Of a DNA stretch of 64,000 nucleotides, positions 47,536 to 56,568 are shown in pieces. The position numbers and the translations under genes were made by a program. The notes beneath the pieces were generated by a model. It saw nothing but the letters and a program-made list of their open reading frames with translations. It had not been told where the DNA came from and did no database searches. This DNA is from Prado023 sp963697345. Its GTDB lineage: Bacteria > Actinomycetota > Actinomycetes > S36-B12 > CAIYMF01. The number at the start of each line of letters is the position of its first letter. The first letter of the stretch is position 1. Location of the stretch: assembly GCA_963697345.1 (NCBI GenBank), contig CAVONS010000005.1, positions 62,001 through 126,000 of the forward strand. Direction: 5' to 3'.

Positions 47536-49287
47536 TCAGCGCGCGCCCACGCTGGCGCCGAACGTGTCGCCCAACGCCCATTCGAAACCGCCGTCGGATT
47601 CCGCGACACCCCGGATGCCGCGGCTGTCCTGATGCCACGACCGGCTCGATGTGGGGACAACCCCTCCGGGCGATCCGGGGATGACCACGACGCGACCCGC
47701 GTCGGTGCGCCTGCCCAGGGCCTCGCCCGGAGAGCCGACAGCCAACCAGTCCGTGGCCCCACCGGCGAACGGCAGCGTCGCCACCGATGCTCCGAAGCTG
47801 TCCTCGGGCTCCGCCGCACCTGGAATTCCTGCCGTGTCCTGCGTGAGCACGGTCCAGGCCCCGGCAAGCCCTGTGGCCGAGCCGTTGAGGACGTACACCG
47901 TCCCGCCGCGCATCGGTGGGTAGGAGGACCGGTCGGAAGAACCCACGATCGGCCGATCGCTCCAGCCGACGACCAGCTCAGCGAAGCCGTCGCCATTCAG
48001 GTCTCCGCCCGCGAGGTCGTCAAAGAAGTAGGTCACACCATCCAGGGCGAGCCTGTCCGGGTACCACACCTGCTTCGCGGAGGGGGTGAATCCTGACGCG
48101 CCCGCGTAGAGGATCGCGATGCTGCCAGCCCTCTCCTCGTCCCGGGCATGCTCACCCAGCGCCAGGTCGTCGCGACCGTCACCGTTGAAGTCCGCCAGGG
48201 CCACGTCGCCCAGCTCCACCCTCGGTCCGAACAAGTAGTCTCCGCCGTCCCCCCGCGGCAGCCTGACGCCCGCGCTCGTGTACTCCAGGTAGTTGTCCAT
48301 CTGCTCCACGGTCAGCAACTGCTGGCCGGAGGTCGTGAGCCCCGTGGGGCTCCCCAGCAGAACGAGCACTGCCCAGGCCCACGAGGAGAACGGCCCGTAC
48401 TGCGGCCCCTTCGGCGCCAGGAACGCCAGATCGTCACGACCATCGCCGTTCACATCGCCCGCGGCAAGGCTTCCGGCGAACGCGCCGATGCTGCAGGTGT
48501 CGATCGTCGGAATAGCGCTCCAGCTTCGTGGCACAGACCGCAGGCAGCATGAGTCCAGCGGTGTCCACGCTCCACGACTGCAACCCGCCGACGTCAACCC
48601 GGACGCCGAGCCGCGCAGCACCACCATGTGGCCCTTCGCGTACCGCATGAGATCGAGCGGCTCGGTTTGGAGCAGCCCACCCGTGGCGGCGACTGCAAGG
48701 TCATCGAATCCGTCACCGTCGAAGTCACCGACCGCCAGCGAGCTGCCGAAGGAGTTGCTGTCGTAGGGCGTACCGGGCACTCCACCCTTGCCCTGCCGCC
48801 ACAGCTGGTCCCTGGCCGTCAGGCCACGCGCGCCTCCGTACAGGACCTGGACCACGCCGGACTCCTCGGCAATCCCCACATCCTCGAACGGCACCCCGAC
48901 CGCGAGGTCGGCATACCCATCGGCATCGAAGTCCCCCGAGGTCAGCACCTCGCCGAAGCGGTCGCCCCGCTCGGCGCCACCTTTGATCCCCTTCGAGTCC
49001 TGGTGCCACAGCTGGTCGCGGGCAGTCGGCCCGGATCTCGACCCGTAGAGCACCTGAACAGCCCCCGCATCGCGCTTGGACGTACGCGCGCCGAGGTCCT
49101 CACCCGGCACCCCGACGGCAAGGTCCGCGTACCCATCGCCGTCGAAGTCGAAGGGCATCGCCGCTCGCGACGCCGCCTGCGCGGGCTCAACCCCGGCGGA
49201 CATCGCCCCAGGGACGAACCCACCCACGAGGACCATCGCCGCGCCCACCGAGATTCCCCGCCTCATCACGCTCACCGCGCCTCTCAT
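47536..49287 (-). CDS. Secreted FG-GAP/integrin-alpha-like beta-propeller protein
   Basis: A 583-aa exported protein. A signal peptide (RRGISVGAAMVLVGGFVPGAMSAG, cleavage near AQAA) precedes about seven FG-GAP blades, with calcium-binding motifs such as FDGDGYADLAVGVP, FDADGYADLAVGVP, FDGDGFDDLAV, VNGDGRDDLAF, FNGDGRDDLAL and LNGDGFAELVVG. The last blades are degenerate. No sortase or anchor motif is seen, so it is probably released. I chose ATG 49287 with a GAGGGG site; a longer frame upstream would run into tRNA-Leu. It may bind extracellular ligands; no enzyme domain is fused. Confidence 0.87.
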   Translation of the reverse strand: MRGAVSVMRRGISVGAAMVLVGGFVPGAMSAGVEPAQAASRAAMPFDFDGDGYADLAVGVPGEDLGARTSKRDAGAVQVLYGSRSGPTARDQLWHQDSKGIKGGAERGDRFGEVLTSGDFDADGYADLAVGVPFEDVGIAEESGVVQVLYGGARGLTARDQLWRQGKGGVPGTPYDSNSFGSSLAVGDFDGDGFDDLAVAATGGLLQTEPLDLMRYAKGHMVVLRGSASGLTSAGCSRGAWTPLDSCCLRSVPRSWSAIPTIDTCSIGAFAGSLAAGDVNGDGRDDLAFLAPKGPQYGPFSSWAWAVLVLLGSPTGLTTSGQQLLTVEQMDNYLEYTSAGVRLPRGDGGDYLFGPRVELGDVALADFNGDGRDDLALGEHARDEERAGSIAILYAGASGFTPSAKQVWYPDRLALDGVTYFFDDLAGGDLNGDGFAELVVGWSDRPIVGSSDRSSYPPMRGGTVYVLNGSATGLAGAWTVLTQDTAGIPGAAEPEDSFGASVATLPFAGGATDWLAVGSPGEALGRRTDAGRVVVIPGSPGGVVPTSSRSWHQDSRGIRGVAESDGGFEWALGDTFGASVGAR

Positions 49288-49405
49288 CGCCCCTCGCTGC
49301 GAACGTAGGACCGCGACGGGGGACCCCGCAAGGGCCGAAGTACCTGCTCCCCGTCCATTCCGGTGACGCCCCAGGACTCCGACGGCCGACACGCCGAACG
49401 ACCGA

Positions 49406-49440
49406 CGGCCCCTGCCCGCGTCATCGCAGGTCAGGGGCCG
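49406..49440 (-). terminator. Terminator-like hairpin downstream of tRNA-Leu
   Basis: CGGCCCCTG (49406-49414) and CAGGGGCCG (49432-49440) form a 9-bp stem nine bases past the tRNA-Leu 3' end on the minus strand. No U tract follows on that strand. Confidence 0.5.
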
Positions 49441-49448
49441 TTCTCTGG

Positions 49449-49534
49449 TGTCCGAGGGGGGACTTGAACCCCCATGCCCCGTAAAGGGCACTAGCACCTC
49501 AAGCTAGCGCGTCTGCCTATTCCGCCACCCGGAC
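49449..49534 (-). tRNA. tRNA-Leu (GAG)
   Basis: An 86-nt class II tRNA. The acceptor arms GTCCGGG and CTCGGAC pair with one G-U, a long variable arm TGCCC/GGGCA is present, the T-arm has GGTTCAAGTCC, and anticodon GAG lies in loop CTTGAGG. Discriminator A. CCA is not encoded. Confidence 0.95.
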
Positions 49535-49569
49535 GAGGTGACCCGGCGTCGCTGCGCAGGGCGAGGGAC

Positions 49570-49600
49570 AGAATAGCAAGCAACGTCGGCCGACCACCAA
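49570..49600 (-). promoter_or_regulatory. Promoter of tRNA-Leu
   Basis: On the minus strand TTGGTG (49595-49600) and TATTCT (49570-49575) are separated by 19 bp. The -10 box ends 35 nt before the tRNA 5' end. Confidence 0.5.
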
Positions 49601-49646
49601 TCGCCGATCCGCGGGGGAGGGTTGCCCAGGCCATCCACCGCCCCAC

Positions 49647-50183
49647 TCAGAGAAGCCGACCGCCGAACGCCATCGCGAGCCGGATGAGCCGGTCCTGGCC
49701 GCCGGAGAACTCAGCCAGCACTGCCTCGGAGGTCGCCTCCTCCGGGGTGAGCCAGGCCAGGTCGATGGCTGACTGGCTCGGTTCGCAGTCGCCATCCACT
49801 GGCACCACGTAGGCCAGGGCAACCGCATGCTGCCGCGGGTCGTGGTACCCGGTGACGCTGGCATCCGGGAAGTACTCCACGATCGTGAACGGAGCGATGG
49901 ACACCGGGAGCCGAGGAAGCGCCACCGGGCCCAGGTCCTTCTCGAGATGTCTGATGAGGGCGTCGCGGACGCGCTCCTTGTACATCACCCTCCCGGCCAC
50001 CACGGCCCGCGACAGGGACCCATCAGGACGGGCGCGTAGCAGCAGTCCGACTCCGGTGATGCGCCCTGACGTATCAACGCGGACCGGCACGGCCTCCACG
50101 TAGAGGATCGGCAGGGTTCCCCTCGCCGCGGACAACTCATCGTCACTGAGCCACGTCGACTCAACATCGAGCATCTCACTCAT
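49647..50183 (-). CDS. NUDIX-fold protein, DUF4916 family
   Basis: A 178-aa protein resembling actinobacterial DUF4916/NUDIX-like proteins: WLSDDELSAARGTLPILYVEAVPV at the start, GVGLLLRARPDGSLSRAVVAGRVMYKERVRDALIRHLEKDLG across the region of the NUDIX helix, and YHDPRQHAVALAYVVPVDG. The classical GX5EX7REUXEEXGU signature is degenerate (no EExxE), so diphosphatase activity is uncertain. ATG 50183 is chosen from the family N-terminus; it is divergent from the M20 gene. Confidence 0.82.
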   Translation of the reverse strand: MSEMLDVESTWLSDDELSAARGTLPILYVEAVPVRVDTSGRITGVGLLLRARPDGSLSRAVVAGRVMYKERVRDALIRHLEKDLGPVALPRLPVSIAPFTIVEYFPDASVTGYHDPRQHAVALAYVVPVDGDCEPSQSAIDLAWLTPEEATSEAVLAEFSGGQDRLIRLAMAFGGRLL

Positions 50184-50243
50184 GGCCGGAGTCTCCCATC
50201 GCCCGGCACTGCCGCGCACCCCCGTTCAGGGCAGGATGGGGCC

Positions 50244-51608
50244 ATGGCCGAATCCCGGGACCCCGCCCTCGTGTGCCTGCCGACAGCCGAGGACGACGCG
50301 GTCTCGCTGCTGCAGGACCTGATCCGCATCGACACGACGAATGCCGGGGAGCGGCCCGAGACAGTCGGGGAGTTGGCGGCCGCGGAGTTCGCCGAAGCGG
50401 CCCTGCGCGAGGTGGGCTTCGACCCGCAGCCGTTCCACACGACGTCGGCCTCGCGAGCGGGGATCGTCCTGCGGATCCCTGGTACCGAGCCCGACGCCGC
50501 CCGACGTGCGCTGCTCCTGCATGGCCACCTTGACGTCGTCACGGCCGATGCCCGGGACTGGACCCACCCACCGTTCGCGGCCGAGGTGGCCACCGACCCG
50601 GCCTCCGGGCTGGACATGGTGTGGGGACGCGGCGCCGTCGACATGAAGGACATGGTCGCGATGATCATGGCCGTGGCACGGCACTGGGGCCGCACCGGGA
50701 CCCGTCCACGCCGGGACGTGGTGATCCTGCTGCTGCCCGACGAGGAGGCCGGGGGACTGCACGGGTCGCACTGGCTGGTGGACAACCGACCGGAGATCTT
50801 CGACGGCGTGACCGAGGCTGTGGGGGAGGTCGGCGGGTTCTCGATGACGATCCGCGACGACCTGCGCCTCTACCTCGTCCAGACCGCCGAGAAGGGGATG
50901 GGGTGGCTGCGGCTGCGGGCGGCAGGTCGGGCCGGTCACGGCTCGATGCTCAACGACGACAACGCGGTGACGCACCTGTGCCGGGCGGTCACCAGGCTCG
51001 GCGACCACCAGTTCCCCGTGCGTGTCACGGACACCACGAAGGCCTTCGTCGCCGAGCTCTCCGACGCTCTCGGGATCGACCTGGACCCCTACGACACCGA
51101 GGAGCTGGCGCGGGTCCTCGGTCCGCTGGCGCGGATCATCGGGTCGACGTTGAGCAACACCGTGAACCCCACCATGCTCGACGCCGGATTCAAGGTGAAC
51201 GTCATCCCGGGGGAGGCCACCGCCCACGTCGATGCGCGCTTCCTGCCCGGCTTCGAGGACGAGATGCTGGCCACGATCGACGAGCTGCTCGGCGATCAGG
51301 TGATCCGCGAGTTCGTCGTGCGCGATGTTGCCCTCGAGACCACGTTCGACGGCCCGTCCATCGACGCCATGGCCGCGGCACTGCGGGCCGAGGACCCCTA
51401 CGCCCGGGCAGTGCCGTACACGTTGTCCGGCGGCACCGACGGCAAGGCGTTCTCACTCCTGGGCATCCGCTGCTACGGGTTCGCCCCCCTGCAGCTGCCG
51501 CCCACACTCGACTTCGGCGCGCTGTTCCACGGGGTGGACGAGCGCGTCCCGGTGGACGGCCTCAAGTTCGGCGTCCGCGTGCTGGACCGCTTCCTGCGAT
51601 CGGCCTGA
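50244..51608 (+). CDS. M20/M25/M40 family metallopeptidase
   Basis: A 454-aa di-zinc peptidase. LLLHGHLDVV (His ligand near 92), WGRGAVDMKD (bridging Asp), LLPDEEAGG (catalytic Glu pair) and the C-terminal His in ALFHGVDERVPVDGLKFG define the fold; the lid domain is about residues 200-330. It matches the actinobacterial dipeptidase/deacylase group. CAGGATGGGG precedes ATG 50244. The natural substrate may be a dipeptide or N-acyl amino acid. It is not adjacent to the cyanophycin genes, so a role in beta-Asp-Arg hydrolysis is only speculative. Confidence 0.92.
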   Translation: MAESRDPALVCLPTAEDDAVSLLQDLIRIDTTNAGERPETVGELAAAEFAEAALREVGFDPQPFHTTSASRAGIVLRIPGTEPDAARRALLLHGHLDVVTADARDWTHPPFAAEVATDPASGLDMVWGRGAVDMKDMVAMIMAVARHWGRTGTRPRRDVVILLLPDEEAGGLHGSHWLVDNRPEIFDGVTEAVGEVGGFSMTIRDDLRLYLVQTAEKGMGWLRLRAAGRAGHGSMLNDDNAVTHLCRAVTRLGDHQFPVRVTDTTKAFVAELSDALGIDLDPYDTEELARVLGPLARIIGSTLSNTVNPTMLDAGFKVNVIPGEATAHVDARFLPGFEDEMLATIDELLGDQVIREFVVRDVALETTFDGPSIDAMAAALRAEDPYARAVPYTLSGGTDGKAFSLLGIRCYGFAPLQLPPTLDFGALFHGVDERVPVDGLKFGVRVLDRFLRSA

Positions 51609-51629
51609 CCGCTCGGGCTCGGAGCAGCC

Positions 51630-52568
51630 TCAGGCGGACACCTCGTCCAGCGCAGCGCGGATCTCGTCGGGCAGCGTGAGCTCCTCGGCGCGCAGCGCAC
51701 CTCGGAGCTGGGCGGCCGTCCGGGAACCCAGCAGCACCGAGGCCACCCCAGGTCGATCCCGGACCCAGGCGACCGCCACCTCCACCGGGGCCACCCCCAG
51801 TCCCTCAGCTGCCGTGCACACCGCGTCCACCACGTGCTGGTGACTCTTGCCGAGGTACTCGCGGACGAAGCCGCCGAGGTGTGGGGAAGCCCCACGTGAG
51901 TCCGCCGGCGTCCCATGCCGGTACTTGCCCGTGAGCACACCGCGCCCGATCGGGGACCAGGCCAGCACCCCAGAACCCACAGCATCAGCCGCCCCGAAGG
52001 CGTCGTCCTCACCATCGCGGGCGAGCAGGGAGTACTCCACCTCGTTGGCCACCAGGGCCAGGCCATGCCTGTGCTCGGCGGTGGCCGCGGCCAGGGTGAG
52101 CTGCCAGGGCGCGTAGTTGGACACCCCGACGTAGCGGGCCTTGCCCGACTCCTGGGCGGCGGCAAGTGCTGAGAGGGTCTCCTCGATGGGTGTGACGTCA
52201 TCCCATCCGTGGACAAGCCACAGGTCGACGTAGTCGGTGCCCAGTCGCTCCAGGGAGCCATCGAGGGCGCGCAGGAGGTGCCGCCGCGAGGTGTCGAACC
52301 GTCGCTCCGGCGTGCGGCGCCCCCCCGCCTTGGTCGTGATGATCACGTCCTCGCGGTCACCGGCCTCGGCAACGATCGCACCCAACAGCTCCTCGGCCGC
52401 TCCCGAGGCATACACATCAGCCGTGTCGAACAGCGTCCCGCCGGCCTCGCGGAAGAGCGAGAACTGGTCGCGCGCCTCGTACTCGTCGGTGTCGCGACCC
52501 CAGGTCATGGTGCCCAGACCCGTCCTGCTGACCTGCAGCCCGCTGCGCCCGACCGCTCTGCTCTCCAT
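51630..52568 (-). CDS. Aldo/keto reductase
   Basis: A 312-aa NADPH-dependent TIM-barrel reductase. The catalytic tetrad is visible: Asp in FDTADVYASG, Tyr in the same motif, Lys in VIITTKAGG and His in VDLWLVHGWD. The C-terminal phosphate-binding zone VASVLLGSRTAAQLRGAL is normal. ATG 52568 follows TAGCGT (52577-52582, minus strand) by eight bases, arguing against the longer open frame upstream. It is convergent with the M20 peptidase. Substrate unknown. Confidence 0.93.
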   Translation of the reverse strand: MESRAVGRSGLQVSRTGLGTMTWGRDTDEYEARDQFSLFREAGGTLFDTADVYASGAAEELLGAIVAEAGDREDVIITTKAGGRRTPERRFDTSRRHLLRALDGSLERLGTDYVDLWLVHGWDDVTPIEETLSALAAAQESGKARYVGVSNYAPWQLTLAAATAEHRHGLALVANEVEYSLLARDGEDDAFGAADAVGSGVLAWSPIGRGVLTGKYRHGTPADSRGASPHLGGFVREYLGKSHQHVVDAVCTAAEGLGVAPVEVAVAWVRDRPGVASVLLGSRTAAQLRGALRAEELTLPDEIRAALDEVSA

Positions 52569-52719
52569 GGCGCGCCACGCTATCTGGTGGGGGAGCGGCG
52601 CAGCGTGAGCCACTAGGCTCAGCGCGGCGTGGCGTGCTGGGCCATGGGCCGGCGTCCCCCGCATCGGCCGAACAAGGGCCCCGGACAGGGGCTGCCACCA
52701 TGTGAGTGCGGAGAAGCAG

Positions 52720-53607
52720 ATGATCGCCACTTCTGGAGCCGTCGCGGCAATCGCCGCCCAGGCCGGCGAGGGCGCCACAGAACCGGTCACCTGGGGTCAA
52801 GCGGTGATTCTGGGTGTCCTGCAGGGCCTGACGGAGTTCCTGCCCATCTCCAGCAGCGCCCACCTGTTGATCTTCTCCCAGTTCTTCGGATGGTCCGACC
52901 CTGGCGCAGCGTTCACCGCCGTCACGCAGATCGGCACCGAGGCCGCCGTGCTCATCTACTTCGCCAAGGACATCTGGCGCATCCTCGGTGCCTGGTTCGG
53001 GCAGTTCGCGCACCCGGAGACGCGGGGAGACCCGGACGTGCGCATGGGCTGGCTGGTGATCATCGGCACCATTCCGATCGGGTTGCTCGGGTTCGTCTTC
53101 TCCGACCAGATCGAGACTGTGGCGCGCAACCTCTACCTTGTCGCCTTCACGCTCATCTTCTTCGGCATCCTGCTCGGGATCGCCGACAGGACCTCTCGGG
53201 CGATCAAGGATCTCGGCCAGCTCAACGTGCCCGACGGCCTGATCTACGGACTCTGCCAGGCCCTCGCCCTGATCCCCGGGGTGTCCCGATCCGGGGCAAC
53301 CATCACCGCCGGACTGTTCATGGGCTACACCCGTGAGGCCGCCACCCGCTACGCCTTCCTGCTGGCGATCCCCGCGGTGCTGGCATCGGGCTTCTACCAG
53401 GCACTGGACATCAGCTCGGATCCCACGGCAGCGTGGGGGCCGACGATCCTGGCCACGATCATCGCCTTCCTCATCGGGTACGCGGTGATCGCCTGGCTCA
53501 TCCGCTACGTGTCCACGAACTCCTACATGCCGTTCGTGATCTACCGCGTCACTCTGGGCACGCTGGTCCTGCTGCTGCTCGGAACGGGCGTGCTCACCAG
53601 CGCGTGA
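52720..53607 (+). CDS. uppP: Undecaprenyl-diphosphate phosphatase (BacA type)
   Basis: Recycles undecaprenyl pyrophosphate for peptidoglycan synthesis in the inner membrane. About 295 aa with eight helices, and both active-site signatures: GLTEFLPISSSAHL near residue 34 and PGVSRSGATITAGL near 190. I chose ATG 52720, which has CGGAG six bases upstream; GTG 52702 in frame lacks a site. The gene order uppP, phosphomutase, DUF3090, SCO1664 family is the same as mycobacterial Rv2136c-Rv2133c. Confidence 0.95.
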   Translation: MIATSGAVAAIAAQAGEGATEPVTWGQAVILGVLQGLTEFLPISSSAHLLIFSQFFGWSDPGAAFTAVTQIGTEAAVLIYFAKDIWRILGAWFGQFAHPETRGDPDVRMGWLVIIGTIPIGLLGFVFSDQIETVARNLYLVAFTLIFFGILLGIADRTSRAIKDLGQLNVPDGLIYGLCQALALIPGVSRSGATITAGLFMGYTREAATRYAFLLAIPAVLASGFYQALDISSDPTAAWGPTILATIIAFLIGYAVIAWLIRYVSTNSYMPFVIYRVTLGTLVLLLLGTGVLTSA

Positions 53608-53709
53608 GGAGGCTGCGGGTGACCGACCGACCCCGTCGGGCGGTGGTTCCCACCCAGCTCACAGGCGCCGATCAGGTGGCAGATCGATGCGTGACTAGGC
53701 TTCGGGACC

Positions 53710-54363
53710 GTGACCACGGTGCTGCTGATCCGACATGGCCAGACGTCCGCCAACGCCGCCGGTGTCCTGGCCGGGCGCACCCCAGGCGTGCAGCTGGACG
53801 CAACGGGCCGACGTCAGGCACGCACCCTGGGTACCCGGCTGCGGGGGTTGGCGCTCGACGCCGTCGTCCACTCACCACTCGAACGCTGTGTGGAGACCGC
53901 CCAAGCCATCACGACGCGCAGGTCCGACGTCACGCTGCACTCCGATGACCGGGTCATCGAATGCGACTACGGCCAGTGGACCGGCCAGGCGCTGGCCGAA
54001 CTGGCCAAGGACCCGCTGTGGCCCCGGATCCAGGCAGCGCCGTCGGGGGTGACCTTCCCGAACGGTGAGTCGATGACCGCGATGGCCGCTCGCGCGAGTG
54101 CTTCGGTGGCCGACTGGGTCGCGCGTCATCCCGAGGGGACCGTGGCCGTTGTCTCGCACGGGGACGTCATCAAGGCGATCCTGTCCGCAGCCCTCGGCCA
54201 GCCCTTGGACGAGTTCCAGCGGATCGTGATCGGCCCCGGGTCCCTCAGCGTCATCCGGTACGGCCCCGGTCGCCCGGCGGTGCTCCGGATGAACGACACG
54301 GGACGATCTCTGCCCGTTCACACCGCGGCCGGCCGGCCGACAGTGGGCGGGGGAGCGGGGTGA
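53710..54363 (+). CDS. Histidine phosphatase family protein (MSMEG_4193 type)
   Basis: A 217-aa phosphoglycerate-mutase-like phosphatase. LIRHGQTSANAAGVLAG holds the catalytic His (near 8), SPLERCVETA the second Arg, ECDYGQWTG follows, and AVVSHGDVIKAIL the second His (near 150). This is the actinobacterial putative phosphomutase of the uppP cluster. TAGGCT (53696-53701) is eight bases before GTG 53710, a probable leaderless start. Its substrate is unknown; it is more likely a phosphatase than a glycolytic mutase. Confidence 0.92.
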   Translation: MTTVLLIRHGQTSANAAGVLAGRTPGVQLDATGRRQARTLGTRLRGLALDAVVHSPLERCVETAQAITTRRSDVTLHSDDRVIECDYGQWTGQALAELAKDPLWPRIQAAPSGVTFPNGESMTAMAARASASVADWVARHPEGTVAVVSHGDVIKAILSAALGQPLDEFQRIVIGPGSLSVIRYGPGRPAVLRMNDTGRSLPVHTAAGRPTVGGGAG

Positions 54364-54435
54364 GCCGCGCAGTGAGGGCTGTCGCCGGGCCCCGACCATG
54401 GGCGCCGCCCGGCACGCCGGGCTAGTCTGAGGATC

Positions 54436-54981
54436 ATGGCGCGCCTGATCCATCTCCACGACCCGGTGGAACGTTTCGTCGTGGGAACCGTGGGAATGCC
54501 GGGGGAGCGGACCTTCTACCTGCAGGCGCGATCGGGCAATCTGGTCAACAGCGTCGCACTGGAGAAGATGCAGGTCTCCTCGCTGGCCGACCGGCTCGAG
54601 GAACTGATCGCCGACGTCAGCCAGCGCCTGCAGATCGAGGTCCCCGAACCCGGCCCGCCCGACCTCGACCCCCTCGACGTGCCCCTGATCGAGGAGTTCC
54701 GCGTCGGCGCCATCGCGTTCGGCTGGGATCCGGCCCGCGACCAGATGCTCTTCGAGATGCACGGACAGAGCACCGACGAGGACGTCGATCCCACAGATCT
54801 CGACGACGACGACGAGGGGCCCCCGGTGCTGCGCGTGCGCGCCACCGTCGAGCAGGCCGTCGACTTCATCGCCCGCACCCGGCTGGTCGTCGCCGCTGGT
54901 CGCCCTCCGTGTCCGTTCTGCCAGCAGCCCCTGGACCCGGCGGGGCACATCTGCCCGCGCGCCAACGGTTACCGGCGGTGA
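54436..54981 (+). CDS. DUF3090 family protein
   Basis: A 181-aa actinobacterial protein of unknown function. The family sequence is evident: FVVGTVGMPGERTFYLQARSG, VALEKMQVSSLADRLEEL, FRVGAIAFGWDPARDQMLFEM, and a C-terminal zinc-ribbon-like end with CPFCQQPLDPAGHICPR. TAGTCT (54423-54428) lies seven bases before ATG 54436. It shares a GTGA overlap with the SCO1664-family gene. Confidence 0.92.
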   Translation: MARLIHLHDPVERFVVGTVGMPGERTFYLQARSGNLVNSVALEKMQVSSLADRLEELIADVSQRLQIEVPEPGPPDLDPLDVPLIEEFRVGAIAFGWDPARDQMLFEMHGQSTDEDVDPTDLDDDDEGPPVLRVRATVEQAVDFIARTRLVVAAGRPPCPFCQQPLDPAGHICPRANGYRR

Positions 54982-55792
54982 CGGACCGCGCGCAGGCGTT
55001 GGCCACGGGGGAGCTGGAGATCATCGGTCGACTGACGGAGGCGTCGAACCTGGCGCTGTTGGCCGAGGTGACCACCGACGAAGGGCCGATGCGCTGCATC
55101 TACAAGCCCGTCGCGGGGGAGCGGCCCCTCTGGGACTTCCCGGGCGCCGCGCTGGCCGCCCGCGAGGTCCTGACCGCTGAAGTGGCGGACTGCTTCGGTT
55201 GGGACCTCGTCCCGGTGACGACCTGGCGCTCGGACGGGCCGGCGGGTCCTGGCATGTGCCAGGAGTGGGTCGAGCCCGTCGCGGCCCCGCCGGTCGACCT
55301 GTTCCCCGTCGGCACGATTCCCGTGGGCTGGAGCGAGGTGGCCGAGGGCCGTGATGCCGATGGCGCCCCGATCGTCCTGGCCCACGACGCGGGGGAGCCG
55401 ATGCAGCGGCTGGTGCTCCTCGACGCCCTGGTGAACAACGCCGACCGTAAGGGCGGCCACATCCTGCGCCGACCGGACGGCTCCCTGGCCGCGATCGACC
55501 ACGGCGTGACGTTCCACGCCGAGAACAAGTTGCGCACCGTCCTGTGGGGGTGGGCCGGCTTGCCGGTCAGTCCCACGCTGATGGCCGAGGTCGAGGCGGG
55601 AGCTGAGCAGTTCCGCACCCTGGTGGGGCATTGGGGCGGGGCCAACAGCGGCCCGGGCACGGCGCCGGGTCGGCGCACCTGTCCCACGATGAGGTGCGCG
55701 CAGCCAGCGACCGCCTCGACGACCTGCTCGAGGGCGCCACGTTCCCGATGCCAGGCGCACAGTGGCCCGCCCTTCCGTGGCCCCCCATGTAG
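54978..55792 (+). CDS. SCO1664 family protein (frameshifted)
   Basis: A protein of about 271 aa after correction, related to the PI3/4-kinase-like SCO1664 group. It has GRLTEASNLALLAEVTTDEGPMRCIYKPVAGERPLWDFP, AREVLTAEVADCFGWDLVP, RLVLLDALVNNADRKGGHIL and IDHGVTFHAENKLRTVLWGWAG. The first frame degrades after LVGHWGG, while a second frame gives the family ending AHLSHDEVRAASDRLDDLL and PALPWPPM to TAG 55790. One missing base between about 55620 and 55680 fits. It overlaps DUF3090 by GTGA. The gene that often follows in this neighbourhood, mshC, is absent here. Confidence 0.87.
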
Positions 55793-55926
55793 CCACACCC
55801 CTCCCGCCCCCACGGTCACGGTCGGCACCTTGCGCCACGTTTGGGACGCCGATCCGGATCTCGTCCAGGTTTCGGACGCCCAAACGACCCGATTCCTGCC
55901 GCAAACCGTGGGGTTGCGGGGGTGCG

Positions 55927-55969
55927 CGGAACCACGGGGCGCTACCGGGCGATGCGTCCCGTGGTTCCG
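55927..55969. terminator. Inverted repeat at the 3' end of the kinase gene
   Basis: CGGAACCACGGG (55927-55938) and CCCGTGGTTCCG (55958-55969) form a perfect 12-bp stem with a 19-base loop. The right arm lies in the final codons of the minus-strand kinase gene and the loop spans its stop. It sits between two convergent genes and may be a terminator. Confidence 0.55.
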
Positions 55970-56520
55970 TCGATGACCACGTGGGCGGACTCGCGGGTCC
56001 CGTCGGCCGCGAAGTGGGCCGCCTCATGCTCCTGCCACGAGCGCCACTGGATCGACATCGAATCCCCGTCCCTGTCCAACCCGCGTGTCAGGCGCACGTT
56101 CGCTGGTGCCTCGACCCAGATGATGAGGCTCGCGCGATCCCGGATCCCACCAGCCGCGCTCGCGCAGCCCTCAAGCAGGACCACGGGCGCCGCTGGGACC
56201 GAGGTCCACACGTCCGCGAAGCGCCCCCGGGTCCAGTCGTACCGGCGATACCGTCCGGGCGCCCCCGCTTCCCACGCTGAGAGCAACCATTCATCGACTC
56301 GCGCGGTGAGCGGGTCACCCAGGCGCTGGGTCCATCCCTGGTACAGGTCGTCCATGTGCACGACCGGCGCCCCGCCCAGCGCCGAAGCCAGCGCGGCAGC
56401 CAGCGTCGTCTTCCCGGATCCCGCCGGTCCGTCGATGCACACCAGGCGGGTCGACCCACATCGAGGCGGGACACCGCCGACCTGAGCCACCAACTCGGGG
56501 ACACATTCTGCAACCGTCAC
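55942..56520 (-). CDS. P-loop nucleoside/uridine kinase-like protein
   Basis: A 192-aa NTPase with Walker A DGPAGSGKTTLAAALA near residue 30, HMDDLYQGW (the Asp-containing motif of uridine kinase-like enzymes), VVLLEGCASAAGG and RDGDSMSIQWRSWQEHEAAHF, a lid-like Arg region. It belongs to the actinobacterial uridine kinase-like (ATP-binding) proteins of unknown substrate. GTG 56520 is used. It is divergent from the sirtuin gene with only 48 bp between. Confidence 0.85.
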   Translation of the reverse strand: MTVAECVPELVAQVGGVPPRCGSTRLVCIDGPAGSGKTTLAAALASALGGAPVVHMDDLYQGWTQRLGDPLTARVDEWLLSAWEAGAPGRYRRYDWTRGRFADVWTSVPAAPVVLLEGCASAAGGIRDRASLIIWVEAPANVRLTRGLDRDGDSMSIQWRSWQEHEAAHFAADGTRESAHVVIDGTTGRIAR

Positions 56521-56568
56521 GCACCCATCATCGCGCGGGCAACGGGTGGGTCGGGCCATCATGGGCAG

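Noticed and set aside
49288..49497. Upstream extension of the FG-GAP gene to 49497
   Set aside because: It would run into tRNA-Leu, and a signal peptide with a ribosome site starts at 49287.
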